A stretch of DNA of 64,000 nucleotides from Hirsutella rhossiliensis (GCF_020360975.1 NW_025408673.1:1736001-1800000), one strand, 5' to 3'. Positions 34,835-49,144 are shown, numbered from the stretch's first letter. Notes: generated by a model from the letters alone, not told the origin. Made by a program: numbers and translations.

Positions 34835-37470
34835 AGTTATATATAAAGGGCTAGATCTTATATAGATATATATAGGCTAGCTATATATAAAAGAGCTTTA
34901 TATAGCTTATTAATATTATCCTATAAATAGTACCTATATATATATCTTTACTTACTTTATAATAATATAAGCTATTAACTAATAGATCTAATAAATATCT
35001 TTTTAAAGAAGGTACTACTTCTTTAAGGAAGTACTTTACTTTTTTTTTTTTAAATAAATAAGAAGTATTATAGCTATCTTAATAGCGATTAAAAGCGCGA
35101 TAGCTAGTAAGAAAAATAAGGTTTTCGCTATATTAAAAAGGCTATCTATAAGACTAGTATTACCCCTTATAACCTTTTAACGCTAGTTATAGTAATAATA
35201 CTATTAATATAAAAGCTGCTCTTTTAACTAACTTAAGATAGTAAGCTAAAGTCCTTTTACTTTTTTCTTAGCTAGCTATAAATAAAGTTTATAACTAATA
35301 AGAAATAGTACTTAATAAGCTATTATAATATAGTATAGTATTTACTCCTTTATATACTTTTAGAGCCTTAAATATAATAGATCCTTAGATTCTAAGATAA
35401 GAGCGGCCTTAAAGGTAAATATAACTAATAAAACGACTTTTAATACCTTATATATACGTTTAGTAATATATAAAAGTAAGAGAAGGTATAAGATAGGTTA
35501 TAGACCTTTTAATAAAAAGATAAATAAACCTTTAGCGAATTCCTTCTTAATTTTAATAAGACGCTCTTATAAGTAGTAAGGACTATAGTATAAAAAGATA
35601 GTATAAAGCTTATATAGCTATATAATTTAATTATACTATCCCTATAAGAGCTACTTATCCTTATAATTATACCTACTAACTATAGTAAGTATATAAGCTA
35701 GTTAATAAATATAGTATAAGGCTATAAGTAAATACTATATTTTTAAAAGCTTTATAAGTATATACTATATAGTAGTAATAGGATTACTACTTTTCTATAA
35801 GGTAAATAGCTAGCTATTAATACTAATAAAGATACTTTAATATTAGCTACTTATATAGACTAAGCTAAATAAGGTAGGAAGATACTATTAACTTCCTTTT
35901 ATACCGCCTTATACTTTAAGTAGTAAGTAAAGTAAGTAATAAGTAAGGAAATTAAAAAGAGGAAGACTAATAGCTACTACTTATATTATAATATATTTAT
36001 ATACTTTATATTAAACTACCCCTTCCTTTTAGCTAAGCGGCTTATAGCGGTTTAAGTAGTAAAGATAAAACCGCTCTTTACTTTAAAATAATAAAGAGGA
36101 CTTTACTCCTTTAAGCTTAAAGGAAAAAGAGTAGCCCTATAGTAAAGATAAGCTTTAAAGCCTTAATTATTAATACTAGTAAAAGATAAAAAAGAGTTAT
36201 TTACTTATATAAAAAATAAGCTTACTTTAATATAAGTTATAATTAATAATACTTTATTAGTCGCCGCCCTTATAAATAAGGGCTATTAATACTATACTAT
36301 AAGTAATAAGGCGCTTATATAAGAGATATAAGTACTAGTAAAAAGAATTACCTTAAGGTAAGTAAAGGCGCCTTAAGTATAATAAAAAGTATAAAGATTA
36401 AAGGTATTATATAGCTAGCTATAAAGGTTAATAGCTACTATAAGCTTATTATAGCTTATATAATCCTTTAACTAAAGTTTCCCTTAATTCTTAGGAAATC
36501 TTAGTTATTATATATAGAGTTATACTTAATTTTATATTAAAAGAAGCTATAGTTTAAGATTATATAATAATAGGTCTACTATAACTATAGTTTTATAAGT
36601 ATAAGACTAAGTATATAAGCTTTATACTTAGTATAAACGGTCTAAACCTTTATTTTTATAAGAACTATATAACGATTAAAGTAAGAGGAAGGTTATATAG
36701 TAGCTAATATAGCGGTCTATATAGTTAGCTTAGTAGATATTAATAAGGCCCTTTAAATAAAAAAGCTAAAGTTATACTTTAAGCTATAGTAATAGATCTA
36801 AAGCGCTTTTATAACCTTTTATTACTATTTAAGTTTTAAAAAGTAAATTAGCTTAACTTATATAAACTAAAGGTAAACTATAAAGTTATACTTTATATTA
36901 ATAAGAAAAGGTAAGAACTACTTATACTATTTAAGCTACTATATAGTATATTATATATAGAGCTATTAGTATTAAAAAAGATACTAAGGGACCTCTTAAA
37001 TAAGGGTTTTATTTAAGTAAGTAGCTTTAAAGTAAGAGCGCTAGTCTTATTTATATATAAGCTAGGAAGTAAGATATAATTCTATTATAACTATAAAGCT
37101 TTAAATATAATTATAAAGCTAAACTACTACCTTTTACCCTTAATTTTAAATATACTTTATAACCTTTTAAAAGTAAAGTAGTTTATAAAGTATAAGAATA
37201 TACCTTTATATTCTTATTTTACTATTATAAAGAGATAATAAGTATTAGGAGGCTTTATAAAATAAGCTAGTAAAAAAAGGCTTTATAATATAGTTTAAAA
37301 GAATAACCTTTAAAAGATAAAAGACCTTTACTAAATATCTATAGCTTCCTTAAAGAAATATAAGTTAAGATAAGCCTATCTTAATAAATAAGAATAAATA
37401 AAGAGTATATAAGTTAATTATAAGTAAAATAGATACCTTATTACTTATTTTAGCTTAGCGGTTTTAAAAA
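34785..37470 (+). mobile_element. Gypsy Z fragment (gag to RT), cut by Gypsy G2
   Basis: The plus-strand reading gives a degraded gag-like region (about 35050-35700), then a protease/linker zone, then the beginning of a Ty3/Gypsy RT near 36960-37200 ('YYNYKALNIIIKLNYYLLPLI', equivalent to C-V-D-Y-R-A-L-N ... N-R-Y-P-L-P-L-I). The element stops at 37470, where the G2 LTR begins. Its remainder should lie to the right of the window. It is among the most RIP-saturated sequence here: almost no CpA or TpG. The 5' boundary is uncertain, and 34720-35050 holds no recognised feature except the short repeat at 34785-34834. Confidence 0.6.
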
Positions 37471-37666
37471 TATAAAATAGAATATATATTACGGTGTAAT
37501 TAGTTAGGTAATAAAGATAGCTAAAAGTATCACGCTATATATATTATATTCTCCTTATTATAAGACTAGAGCTTATAAGAAAAAGGATTTCTTTTTTTCT
37601 ATTAAAGTAGTAGGTAGTTTATAACTTATAAGTAAAGTAAGTATACTTCCTTATTAGTACCTTATT
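37471..37666 (-). repeat. Gypsy G2 3' LTR, truncated
   Basis: It aligns with the first two-thirds of 12343-12599. The remaining LTR and about 60 bp of leader are deleted. Confidence 0.75.
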
Positions 37667-39222
37667 AATATATATATATATTTAGTTAAGAAGAAAAGTA
37701 GTTTTAGTTATATATCGCGCGTATACGCTTATATATATATATATTAGTTTATACTTTATAATGTTAATAGTTATTATACTAGCGGTTACCGCTAAGTAAC
37801 TATTATAGTATCGCTTATATATTAGCTATATAACTATAATATAAAGAGCGTATATATATATTTCTTACTTCTTTTATTTTATTTTCTTCTTTAACTCTTT
37901 TACTTACGATTACTATAAAAGTTTATACTTTTTTTATTAATCCCTTATACTTTTTTATATTACTTTTTATTAACGATATATTAATAATAATACCTTTTAC
38001 GCTAAAAAAGATAAAGAGCTATAACGTTAATTTCCTACGCTATATATAAGAGTAGGTAGTAGTAGGTTTACCCTTAAAGTATAAGCGATTAGCTTAAAAG
38101 TCTTATAGTAATATTAGTTCCCCTTTAGTAAAGAAAGCTAAGAAAGGTATAAGGGAATCTTAGTCTTAAGAGACTTTTAGTCTAGGACCTAATATTAATA
38201 AGGGTCGTGCCCTTATTACCCTATTAAATACCTTAACTCTAACTATTAATAAGCTTACCTTTATAGGCTAGGAAACTTATAAGTTTATTACCCTTATTAG
38301 CGATACTAATATTAATAAGGAAATTATACTTAGGCGCTCTTAAGTAAGTACTAATAACCTAGCTACTTTATTTTAATAAGGCGGCTCTAGCTAAGAAGAG
38401 ATTATTACTTAGGCCGCTCCTTAAAATAAATAGGCCGATATTAATAATAAGGCCTAGCTAAATAAAGGCTAAGATAATCTTAATACTTAGCTAAATAAGG
38501 GCTAAGATAATAATAATAGTAATAATAAAGATAGCTATAATTTAACTCCTTTTATTAATAAACCTAAGAATAGTAGCGCTAAAGATAAAGGTACTTAAGC
38601 GGTAGTATAAAGCGGTCGCGCTCTTATAAAAAAGCGTACTTAATTTAAAGCTAAAGCTTACTTAGTTAGGGCCTAAGGGGTTATCCCTTATAAGCTCTAG
38701 TATATATATTATTTTAAGATAGTTATTAAGGAGTATAGTATAACTAAGCCTAAGCCTATTAAGGTACTTTTAATTAGCTATATTTTCTTAAGGGTTTCCT
38801 TGATACGCTATAAGTAGTACTATAAATATACTATAACTTATAACTAAGTAAGTTTCCCCTTAACTTTAAATATTATAATTAATAAGCTAATCCTTCTTAA
38901 GGCCGCTATTTTTATATTTAGTAACTAAGCTAATATAGTCGCTATTATAAAGTACTTATATAAGCTTAATAAGCTAAAGACTAATAATAAGGATACTAAG
39001 GATAATAGCTTAAACGTAAGCGTGCTTATTTTTAAAGAGGCTAATTAGCGCTATCTTACTATTATAATATAGTATTTAGCTAAGGCTTTTAACGCTACTA
39101 AGATAGCCTATTATAAGTCCTTTAAGACTATAAGTATATAAAAGTCTATAGTTATAAGTTTTTATTTAACCTTTTTATTAGCGACCGCTTAATAATATAC
39201 TAAGTTAAGCGTACTAACTACT

Positions 39223-39553
39223 TATTATACTATTATACTAGTATATTAGTATCTATAAGCCTTATTAACCTTTCTTTTATAAGCCTTATTTACTATTCCC
39301 TTAGTCGAGGTATATTCGGCCGTATACTTAGCTAAGGCTTATTTAGTCTTTTAGTTAACCTAGGCTAATATAGGCAATTAACCTTCCTTTTACCTATGCC
39401 TTTTATAGCTATAACCTAATAGCTAGGTTATTTATTTACTTTTACTAATTCTTTTAACTATATAAGATTATCTATACTTCCTCTCTAGATAGAAGAATTA
39501 AGAGCTTTATTCTACTTAAGATTAATATTTACTACCTATCTCGTACTATAATA
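39223..39553 (+). repeat. Copia Y 5' LTR
   Basis: 331 bp. It starts tattatac (TGTTGCAC-type start, RIP-altered) and ends actataata. Nearly identical to the 3' LTR. Confidence 0.9.
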
Positions 39554-39566
39554 GTTATAAGCCCGG
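39554..39566 (+). other. Copia Y primer-binding site
   Basis: gttataagcccgg, directly after the LTR. Complementary, allowing one RIP change, to the initiator tRNA-Met anticodon arm. The same motif is used by the TRIM and Copia X. Confidence 0.8.
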
Positions 39567-39659
39567 TTTATATAACTAGGTAATTATATTATTTTCACGG
39601 TATCGCTTCTACTTTATATTATTACGCGACGATAAGATAGCTTAATTATCTAATTACGA

Positions 39660-42600
39660 GAGCTCTTCTAAGGTTATTATTCTTAACGGACCTTATAACT
39701 AAAAATAATAGATTTCCGTTATCTAGAAATTCGCTATATCTTATAATATCTAGAAGTTTATAGACCCTATAAATAACGATAAATTAACTATTATAAGGCT
39801 ATTAGAGCCTATATATATCTAGGTAAACGCCTAAGCATTTAATCTTAGTGCTTTAACCTTAGAAGAATTCCGTTAATTAGAATATCTTTATATATTATAC
39901 CGATCTAAGCTCTAAACCTATCGGGATAATATAAAGGCCCTCGCTAGCCTTTAAGAATATATCGTTAAGTATATCGGAAATTACTATAGTATAATTGCTA
40001 ATAAATATAACGTTGCTAAGCAGCTATCTCTCCTCTAAGCTAGAGTCGCACCGACTAACTAGGCCCTTAAGAGAGAAGTCTTAGAACGTTACCGAGCCGT
40101 TCTTTAAGCCCTTAATAGGTCCGAGATTAAGACCTAGGTTACGAAGTAGTAGAAGACCCTTACCGAAGCTAGGAAACTAGGGCTCCCTAATATATAGGGT
40201 CTCCGCCCTACTTAAGACTTTCTTTAAGCAGTCTTATCCGTTAACGAACTATTTACTAACTACTAGATTAATAAAATAGAGGATAAAGCTGTTACCGGAA
40301 AACCTAACTAGAAGGACTACTTCCTAGACGGTATTAAGATCTCTAAGATCTTCGAACGCGCCTACTATATTAAAAATGCCGGTCCTAGGGGCAATAATAA
40401 TAAAGGCGGAGCATTTCTAGCTAGCTTCTAAGGCCGTAATAAAGATAGGAAGCAGAATCCTACTTTAGACGATAAGAAGAAGAAAAACCATTGTATTTAT
40501 AGTAATAAATTCTACTTAATTAATAAATGTTTCTGCCTCGATAAAACGATTAGACTAAAAGGATAGGTCCCTTATAAACCCGCCCTTAAGAAGATTAGGG
40601 ATAAGCTTAAGTCTAATATTAATTTAAAACGTAAAGTTAATACTATCTTAGACCGTACTAGCACTCTCCTAGAGTTAGATAAGAAGGAATAACCCCTTAA
40701 AGGTATAGTATTTATAGGACTTCCGATAGAAGAAGTATCTAATTACGAGCCTGCCCCTACGCTAGATTTATTCCCTACTCTACCTACTTATTATACGAGC
40801 TATTTAACTTTAAAGGCTCTATATCCTCTTTAGGACTTATTTATCCTAGATTCTAGATCCGATATATATATCTATAATAACGAATCCCGGTTTTCTAACT
40901 ACGTTCCCCTTAATTAACTAAAAGAACTTTTCGTAAGCGACTTATAGCTATATATTCTTAGTTACGGCACTATAATACTACGTATTATAGGTAGGCTATT
41001 CTAGCTTAATAACGTAGTATATATCCCGAACTTCTATACTAACGTTGCCTCGCTCGACCTCTTTATTTAAAAGGGATATAATTAGGATCCTACTTTAAGA
41101 AAGGTATTTAAGTATAACGGTACGATTATATACTTTATAAAGCGTATATATCGTTAGCCCGTTCTTAAGTATAATAAACTCCTAAAAATATTATTTATAG
41201 CCTCTTTAAGCCTATATATATTATAGTTAGTAGAAGCTAGCCTTTAGTATAAGCGACTAGGCTACTTAAACGCTAATATACTTTAACACACGGTTAAAAA
41301 CACTCTCGGATATAAGATTAAAGGCCTATTATAATTTAACTGCGAAGCTTGCTCCCTAGGTAAAGTAAAACGGCTTGTTTTAAGACGGAAACTATAGACG
41401 AAGGCGCCGCGGCCCTTCTAGAGAATCTATATAGATATCTTTAGTTATTACCCTTCCTTTAACGGGAAGAGAGCCGCCCTTTTAGTTATAGACGATTTTA
41501 TAAGTATGATTTTCGTCTATCCTCTTAACGACACTATATAAGAGTCTCTTATAGGTACTCTTAAAGCATTCGCCGCCTTTATTTTTCGTTAATAGAAGCT
41601 ATAAATCTATATTATCTATAAGGATAACGATCCTAGGCTATAGACAGCCTACGATAAATAGATTATATATAAAGGCATTAAGGATAAGCCTTCTACTCCC
41701 TATATACCTATATAGAATAGATTAGCTAAACGATCTAGGGGGGTAATATCTACTAAGTCTCGCACTATATAAATAGGAGCAAATCTTCCCTATAATTTAT
41801 AGCTAGAAACTTAGAACGCCGTAGCCTTCCTTTATAATAGATCGCCCTAGTAATCCTCTAACTAGAAAACCCCTTTTAAGAAGCTTTATTAATAGCTCCT
41901 CGACGAAAAGAAGGATATAGGATATATTTAGGGTTATATTAAGCTAGATACTACCTTCCTTTAAGCATATAGTTATAAAGCCTATCCTTTAATAGTTTAG
42001 GCTCTAAATAATACCTAGAAGAAGGATCTTAAGACCTCTCCTTACGCCGAAGTCGGCTACCTTATCGGCTACGATTCTACTAATATCTTCCGTATTTAGA
42101 TTCCTTCCTAAGATAAAATTAAACGAGTTCGTAATATTAAATTCGCTAAGGACTCTTTCTATAACCTAGACCTATTAGAACCCTCTAATAAGGAGCATTT
42201 ACGTCTAGAAGTTTAACTTCTAGCTTATATTAAAGACGAATCTAACTATAAGGAAATTAGCAAAGATATTACTTAGACCCTTAAATCCGCTACTAAAGTT
42301 TAAACCGATAATACTATCGTAGTTTAAACTAATAAACTATTTAATTATAAGGATATAGATTAGAATCCCTATCTATCTCCTACTCCTACGAGAGATTCTC
42401 TACTAGATTCTCTTTAACTTATACTACTAAGTCGGCAGCTAGCAGCCGTAGCGCCGTAACCTTATAGGTTATAAAGACCCTTATAACCTCGAAAGCATAG
42501 AGCATTCTTAGCTCTTATAATAGGACGCTTTTATAGTAGCTTCTTTCTTAGTAAAGAAGAAAAGCTTTATTAAAGATCCCTTCCTCCTAAACCTAAGACC

Positions 42601-44325
42601 TAGAGAGACCTTAGGAATCATCCCTTTAGACCACGGTTTAAAGAAGCTAGAAACGTCGAATAGAGATCCCTTTAATAAAGAAGAACATTTACTCTAATTC
42701 TAAAGGCCGAAGCCGTAGGACGCGTTATACCCCTAACCTAGGTATTTAAATATAAGTTTAATAAGTATAGGTTCCTTATTAAATTTAAAGCCCGAATCTA
42801 CGTCCGCGGAGACTTATAATTGCTAGTAGATAAAGATACCTATCTAGTAACCCTTATAGGCCGCTCCTTTCGTATTCTAATAGCTATTATAGCTAAATTT
42901 AACCTCGAGACTAAGTAACTTAACGCGGTTAACGTATTTATAAATAGCCTCCTTAATAAGGATAAAGTTATCTTTGTCTAGTTCCCCGACAGCTTTATAT
43001 AAATCGGATAGGTACTTAGACTTAATAGAGCTTTATATAGGTTACGAAGGTCCCCTCTTCTTTAGTAGAAAGATCTTATAGTAGCCTTTAAAGACCTTAG
43101 ACTAACCTAATACCCTAACGAACCTTATATCTTTTAGAACGACTAGCTTACTATCTTCTTCTTCGTTAATAATATAGTCTTCCTCTACTAAAAGGCAAAT
43201 ATAGCTATAGTAGATTAGCTAGTAGTAGCCCTTTAAGCTAAGTTCGCTATAACGGACTAAGGAGAGCTTTAATAGTTCCTAGGAATTCGCGTCCTTCGCG
43301 ATAGGCCTAATAGGAAGCTATAGCTCTACTAAGATTCCTATATCGAGAAGATCGTTTAAAAATATAGTCTTAGATAGCTCGATAAAGTTAAAGGCGTCCC
43401 TTTCCCTATAAATAAGTTATAGCCTAACTTACTTAAGGCTTCTAATAAGGAAATTTAGCTCTACTAAGGCAAAGTCGGCTCTATAAATTACGTATTAGTA
43501 ATTACTCGCCCGGATATAGCTAAGGCAGCTTTAAAACTCTTAGAATTCCTCCTTAACCCCTTAGAATACTATTTTAAGGCGGTAGACTATTTAATTAAGT
43601 ATCTCTACGCTATAAGGTATCTCGTAATTAAGTTCTTAGACTTAATAGAGCTTATTTTAATTTCGGATCCTATACTTATAGGTATATCCGCCCTAATATT
43701 ATCCCTCGAAACCTACTATATAAGTAATTTCGAAATCGCGTTTAATATAGCCTTTACGGACGATAAATAAACTAGAAAGTTATCCTAAGGATATATTCTT
43801 ACCCTTTTCGGCGGGCTAATTATTTAGAAAGTAGGTAAATAGGATACCGTTATAACGTTATCTACTAAAGCCGAGCTCCTTACCCTTACTTATACTATTA
43901 AGGAAACTATTATAACTATACGCCTCTTTATATAGCTTTTATTAAAGCTCGATAGCTAGCTAATAATTTAGTATAATAACCTTTAGATAATTCGTCTTAT
44001 ATCCTAAGATATTCTATAGCTCTATATAGTACTTAAGTATATTAATATTTATTCTTACTAAGCTAGGCAAGCCTATTAATAGAAGTATTATAATATTAAA
44101 TATACCTTAATAGCTCTTATGCTTACTAACGGTCTTACTAAGCCGCTTCTAGGCTAGAAGTTTAAAGACTTCGTTAAACGCCTTAACCTCGTCGATATTT
44201 CTTCGATTCTTAAACTATTAGATAATTTAAATAATTTAGACTACTAGTTTTCTTTAGTCTAACCCTTTAGCCCTTATCTTTAGGCTTAACCTAAGGGGGT
44301 ATATTGCACTATTATACTAGTATAT
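39660..44325 (+). pseudogene. Copia Y gag-pol relic
   Basis: One continuous frame once TAA/TAG are read as former Gln/Trp. gag (about 39700-40480) ends in a zinc-knuckle-like 'CIYSNKFYLINKC' at 40492. Protease shows 'ILDSRSDIYI' near 40845 (D-S-G changed to D-S-R). Integrase has a HHCC zinc region with first His changed to Tyr ('LGYLNANIL.HT') and an intact C-E-A-C pair at 41341-41352. Its core 'IYIDIF' is near 41430, while the catalytic Glu in 'NRLAKRSRG' near 41715 is now Lys. RT carries 'FFFVNNIV' near 43160 (VDD changed to VNN), and RNase H follows to about 44150. Order protease-integrase-RT-RNase H defines Ty1/Copia. Confidence 0.85.
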
Positions 44326-44632
44326 TAGTATCTATAAGCCTTATTAACCTTTCTTTTATAAGGCTTATTTACTATTCCCTTAGTCGAGGTATATTCGGCC
44401 GTATACTTAGCTAAGGCTTATTTAGTCTTCTAGTTAACCTAGGCTAATATAGGCAATTAACCTTCCTTTTACCTATGCCTTTTATAGCTATAACCTAATA
44501 GCTAGGTTATTTATTTACTTCTACTAATTCTTTTAGCTATATAAGATTATCTATACTCCCTCTCTAAATAGAAGAATTAAGAGCTTTATTCTACTTAAGA
44601 TTAATGCTTACTACCTATCTTATACTATAATA
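44302..44632 (+). repeat. Copia Y 3' LTR
   Basis: 331 bp. It starts tattgcac, keeping one GCA that is lost in the 5' LTR. Confidence 0.9.
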
Positions 44633-47318
44633 CTACTATATACTAATTAATAAGCGCCGCGAGCTTATTATTTACTTTAACCCTATACCTTTATTTAATA
44701 TTACTTATATAAGCTTAGAGTACTAAGCTTAGGAATCTTAGTTAAAACTCTACTTTATCGATAGCGATATAAGCTATACTTCTTAGTAATACGCTTTATT
44801 ATTTACTAAGGCTAAGGTAAGTACTATACTAATAAAGATAGGTCTTAATATAAAAGATAAAGAAAGAGTAAAAGATAAGGTAGTTTTAGTATTTCTAAAG
44901 GTATTTAATATAATAAAAGGGGCGCCTTAGTTAGTTCCTACTATACTAGTAAAAAAGAAAGGTAGTTAAAAGTAATAAATAAGTCTTATCTTTTTTTTAT
45001 TTAGTTATAACTATCTTTCTCTCTTTTATTATTAAGGTCTTAATAAAGTTATAGTTTAGTTTTATTTTCCTTAATAATATTTAATAAGTAGTATAAATAG
45101 TTTTCCCTTATTCTCTTAATTTATTATTTTATATATAGTTATAAGATATTTAAGCGTATTAATATATTAATAAGTTAGTAGCGATTTAATAAAGGTTCGT
45201 TACTAATTTAATAGTGCCTTCTTACGCTAATAGATTTCCTTACCTTACTTAGTCTTATACTTCTTTTTCCTAGTTAAGCGAGTAGTATATTCTTTAGTAA
45301 GGTCTTAGCTATTTACTATATCTTTAGTATTAACCTATTAGTTATACTTAGCTAGCTATCCTTTTTATTTAATAAGGAAAAAGGTATTACCCTTAAATCT
45401 CTTTTAGTCTTTAGTCTCTTAAACTTCTTATTTACCTTTATTATCCTCTAAGTTTAATATTAGTAAGGTTTTACTATCTTTATAGGTACCTTTATACTCC
45501 TTCTTTAGCTTTAAGAGACTAATATAAAAGACGTTATAAAAGTATAAGTACTTCTTAAAGAGTATAAGATAATATACTTACTTTTTAATAGCTTATAGGA
45601 CCTAAAATAGTTTAATATACTTAGGTAAGAATTTTCTTTTTTCGTCTTTAAAGTATAAGTTTTATATCGATAATACTATAAGGTCTCTTACTTTTAGTAT
45701 AAGCGGTTAGTGCCTTAAATTATAGTATTTCGCTTATAATTTAATAGCCTTTCTTTAATATTCCTTAAGCCTCTTTTATAGCTCTTATAGCTTAATAACT
45801 CTTGCTCTTACTTTAGGTACCCCCCTTTAAATAATATCGTCCTTAATATTAATATAAAAGTTTAGTTAGTAACCTATTAACGCTTTATTAGGTAATAACT
45901 TAGTTAGTTTATTTTAAGTTAGTAAAGTATCTTAAGTAATACTATATAGCTTAGTTTATTCGTTTTATTTACCTATTAATTTATAGGTAAAATACTATTA
46001 ATAGCTTATATTTTACTTATAAGATAAAATAAAGATCTAACTAAAACTTACTTATAAATAAGGACCTTTTATCTAAGATAATACTTTTTAGAAGTCTATA
46101 TACTAATTTAACTTAGTAATAAAATAATTTTACTAGCTTTAAAGCTATTATTATTTTAAAGATAAGAAAAAAAAGGTAATACTTAGTATATTAGTCTATA
46201 ATTACTAAGATTATATTAGCGTCTTATTTACTATATTATACTTTAAGTAAACCTATAATAAAGTTTATTAATAATTCTTCTTATAGTTATAGAGGATATA
46301 GTAATAATTATATAATACTATAAGGGCGATACTTCTTAAATATTATACCTTAATATACTAAGTATAACTAAACGTATTTATTTATATCTTTTATTATTTT
46401 ATCTTAGTAAAAGTTCCTTACTAATAGTTTACTAGTATATTAAGAGCTAAAGTATCTTACTAATAAATTATTATAAAAGAGCTATATTAGCTCTTATTAT
46501 AAAGCTACTATTAAAGATACTATAATATAACCCTTTTATAATAGTAGTTTATTTAAGCGTACTAACTAAAAACCCTTTTCTTTTAAGAAGTCTTTAATCT
46601 CTTTTAGCCCGCTAATTACTATATTAACCGACTAAATATATTTTAGTAACTTTAGTAGTGGTTTTAGAACTTTTACTATATAAACCTTTATATAGTAAGC
46701 TGCTTTTTTAGCGGTCTTCCTTAAAAGTAACTATTTATAACTAGCTCTTTATTTAGCTTAATCGGCTAATTATTTAGGTCTCGCGCTTAAATTATTATAG
46801 TTTCGCTATATATAAGCTTATATATTTTCCTTATATAAAAGCACTTTACTATACTTATATTAACTTAAGGTTAAGTATCTCTTTACTTATAAAAACGCTT
46901 TATTATTTCTTTATATAAATATAGTATTAATAGTAGCTAGCTTAGGTTATAGCTTTAGTAATAGTTTTAGAGATAATAGCTTCTTACTCTTATATCTAAG
47001 TATTCTTAATAGCGCGTTTACTAGGTTTAATTTACTTATATAATACTTAATTATTAAGTTAAATAGTACTAAATATATATACTATCTTACTTACCTTTTA
47101 TTTAAAGAGGTTTAGCGTATAAACGTTTAAAGGTTATAATAGTTTAATAATACTTTTATATTATATGCTGCCTCTTTAGTATAATATCGCTAGTATTTAA
47201 ATAACTTAACGATAGCGAATAGTTTTTAATCTAGAATACTATAATTAAGTTTAGCTTTAGTAAACTTCCTTAAATAAAATATAATTAAATAATAGCGCCT
47301 TTTATTATTAAGTTAAGA

Positions 47319-47795
47319 GATCGCGAAGTATAGCTTAATTTTATAGTTCTTAGAAATATCCTTTAGTATAAGGGACTAAGGAAGCTAAAAAATTAGGTTT
47401 TAAGGAAGGAGGTAAAAGGAGGTATAGAGAGGAGGGTAACGGTAAAAAGGGAAGTAAAAGTAGCGATAGCTTCTTATAGAGGTAGCGAAAGATAAGATAG
47501 ATATACCGGTAATAGCTAGAAAGGAGGGGGAAAACCGGTAAAAAGCTTAGTAGTTAAGAGGATATTAATAGCTTCTTTAAGTAAGATCTTCTTTATTAAT
47601 TAAGATACTAGATAGGTATAAAGAAGGGCGTTAAATAAAGGAAAGAAGGATAATTAAGGTAATATAATAATTACTCCCCTACCTTAATTACTACCCTTAT
47701 AAGAATTAAATAGCTTAGCCCTACCTATCTATCCCCTTACTTTTACTTTTACCTTTATATATTTTTATATACTTCTTATATCTCTCTTTATAAGA
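47319..47795 (+). repeat. Copia X (plus) 5' LTR
   Basis: 477 bp, the partner of 59415-59891. Confidence 0.9.
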
Positions 47796-48686
47796 GTTAC
47801 TAGCCTAGGAGGAATAAAATTCCTATACCTTCTAGCTACTATAAAAGGTACCTTTCTTATATCTCTTATAGCTTCCTTTTACCCCTCTTACTAGAAAAGC
47901 CGATTTTTACTTGATTTTTCTACCCTTCCTTATAATAATATCGAAAAACGACTCTACTACCCTTATAGTCTATAAGACGATTCTTATAAAGCCCTAAGAT
48001 TAAGATAAGTAGGTAAAGAAGCTATAGGCTTATATAGATAGAACTATTTATAATTTATTCTTCTTTAATAAGTAGGACCCTCTCGAGCCCCTTCTTTATC
48101 CTAAGGCAACGGAATTTATAAAGGGAGCTTTCCTCTTCTCTAAGCTAACCTCTATATAATAAAGAGCTTTTTCTACTACCTTAGGTAACTATAAGAGTTA
48201 CTATAAGGAATACCTTTATAAGATAAAGCTACTAACTACTATACGTATAGCGATAACGGAATCTATTAGTACTATAAAGCTAATCTCTCTTTAAGAGGAA
48301 GAGACTCTTAGGTAGTAGCTCTTAAAGCTCGAGACCTTAATAGCTCCCTTAAGGGGCTATATAACTAACTATATTAAGAAGACTTATATAGCCTACCTAG
48401 GAGCTTTTTCTACTAGGAATCTACTAGCCTCTTTATAGCTAGCTAAGTAAGAAGAGATCCTTAAGGAAGCTAACTAATACTTCCTAATAAAAGCTCTTTC
48501 TAGCTAGTAGCTATAAGATATATCTCTATTAATAAAGCTTATTAGTAATAGTTACTTAACTATCTTTCGAAAAGCTAGCTAGGAACTAAATAAAGAAGCT
48601 ATTAAAGTATAATAGTAAGTAGTCTTATTCCTTTATAGCTAGCACTCGACCTAGACAGCTCGACCTACTACCCCTATAGCTATTAT

Positions 48687-49144
48687 TCTCGCGTAGAGAG
48701 ATATAAGAAGTGTATATAAAATATATAAAGGTGAAATTAGAAGTACGGGGTCGGATAGGCAGGGCAGAGAGATTTAATTCTTACGGGGGCAGTAATAAAG
48801 GTAGGGGAGTAATTATTATATTCCCTTAATTATCCTTCTTTCCTCTATCTAACGCCCCTATTTATACCCGTCTAGCATCTTAATTAATAAAGAAGATCCT
48901 GCTTAAAGAAGCTACTAATATCCTTTTAACTACCGAGCTTTTTACCGGTTTTTTCCTTCCTTTATAGCCGTTTCCGGTATATCCGTCTTATCTCTCGCTA
49001 CTTATACTTCCCCTTATACCCCTACTCTCCTTTCTATACCTTCTTTTTAGCTCCTTCTTCTATACCGGGTGTTTTTAGCTTCCTTGGTCCCTCTTACTAA
49101 GGGATATCTTCGAGAACTACGAAATCAGGCCACGCTTCGCGACA
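48687..49144 (-). repeat. Nested Copia X 3' LTR
   Basis: 458 bp. In element sense it starts TGTCGCGAAG (intact TG) and ends GCGAGA. Confidence 0.9.

Larger units (their letters stand above)
39223..44632 (+). mobile_element. Complete Copia LTR retrotransposon 'Copia Y'
   Basis: A 5,410-bp element with two 331-bp LTRs (39223-39553, 44302-44632) and an exact 5-bp target duplication ctact (39218-39222, 44633-44637). The empty site is visible at 14175-14179 in G1. The primer-binding site gttataagcccgg (39554-39566) follows the 5' LTR and the polypurine tract ctaagggggta (44291-44301) precedes the 3' LTR. One long gag-pol reading runs in between, interrupted by RIP stops. It is only moderately RIP-altered: ATG, CA and TG still occur, unlike the surrounding G2 sequence, so it inserted later. 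Confidence 0.9.
37990..44975 (+). pseudogene. Antisense accessory gene of Gypsy G2, split by Copia Y
   Basis: The second copy of the gene described at 12981-14517. The start codon is ATA (37990), RIP of ATG. The reading follows G1, with many more stops, to the Copia Y insertion after 39222, then resumes at 44638 and ends at the TAA at 44973. A 33-bp in-frame tandem duplication (about 38455-38520) is absent from G1. The donor gtaagt of the putative intron is ataagt here. Copia Y sits inside that intron. Confidence 0.6.

Noticed and set aside
35036..35052. Poly-T run as a LINE poly(A) tail in reverse
   Set aside because: No LINE sequence or target duplication is attached to it.
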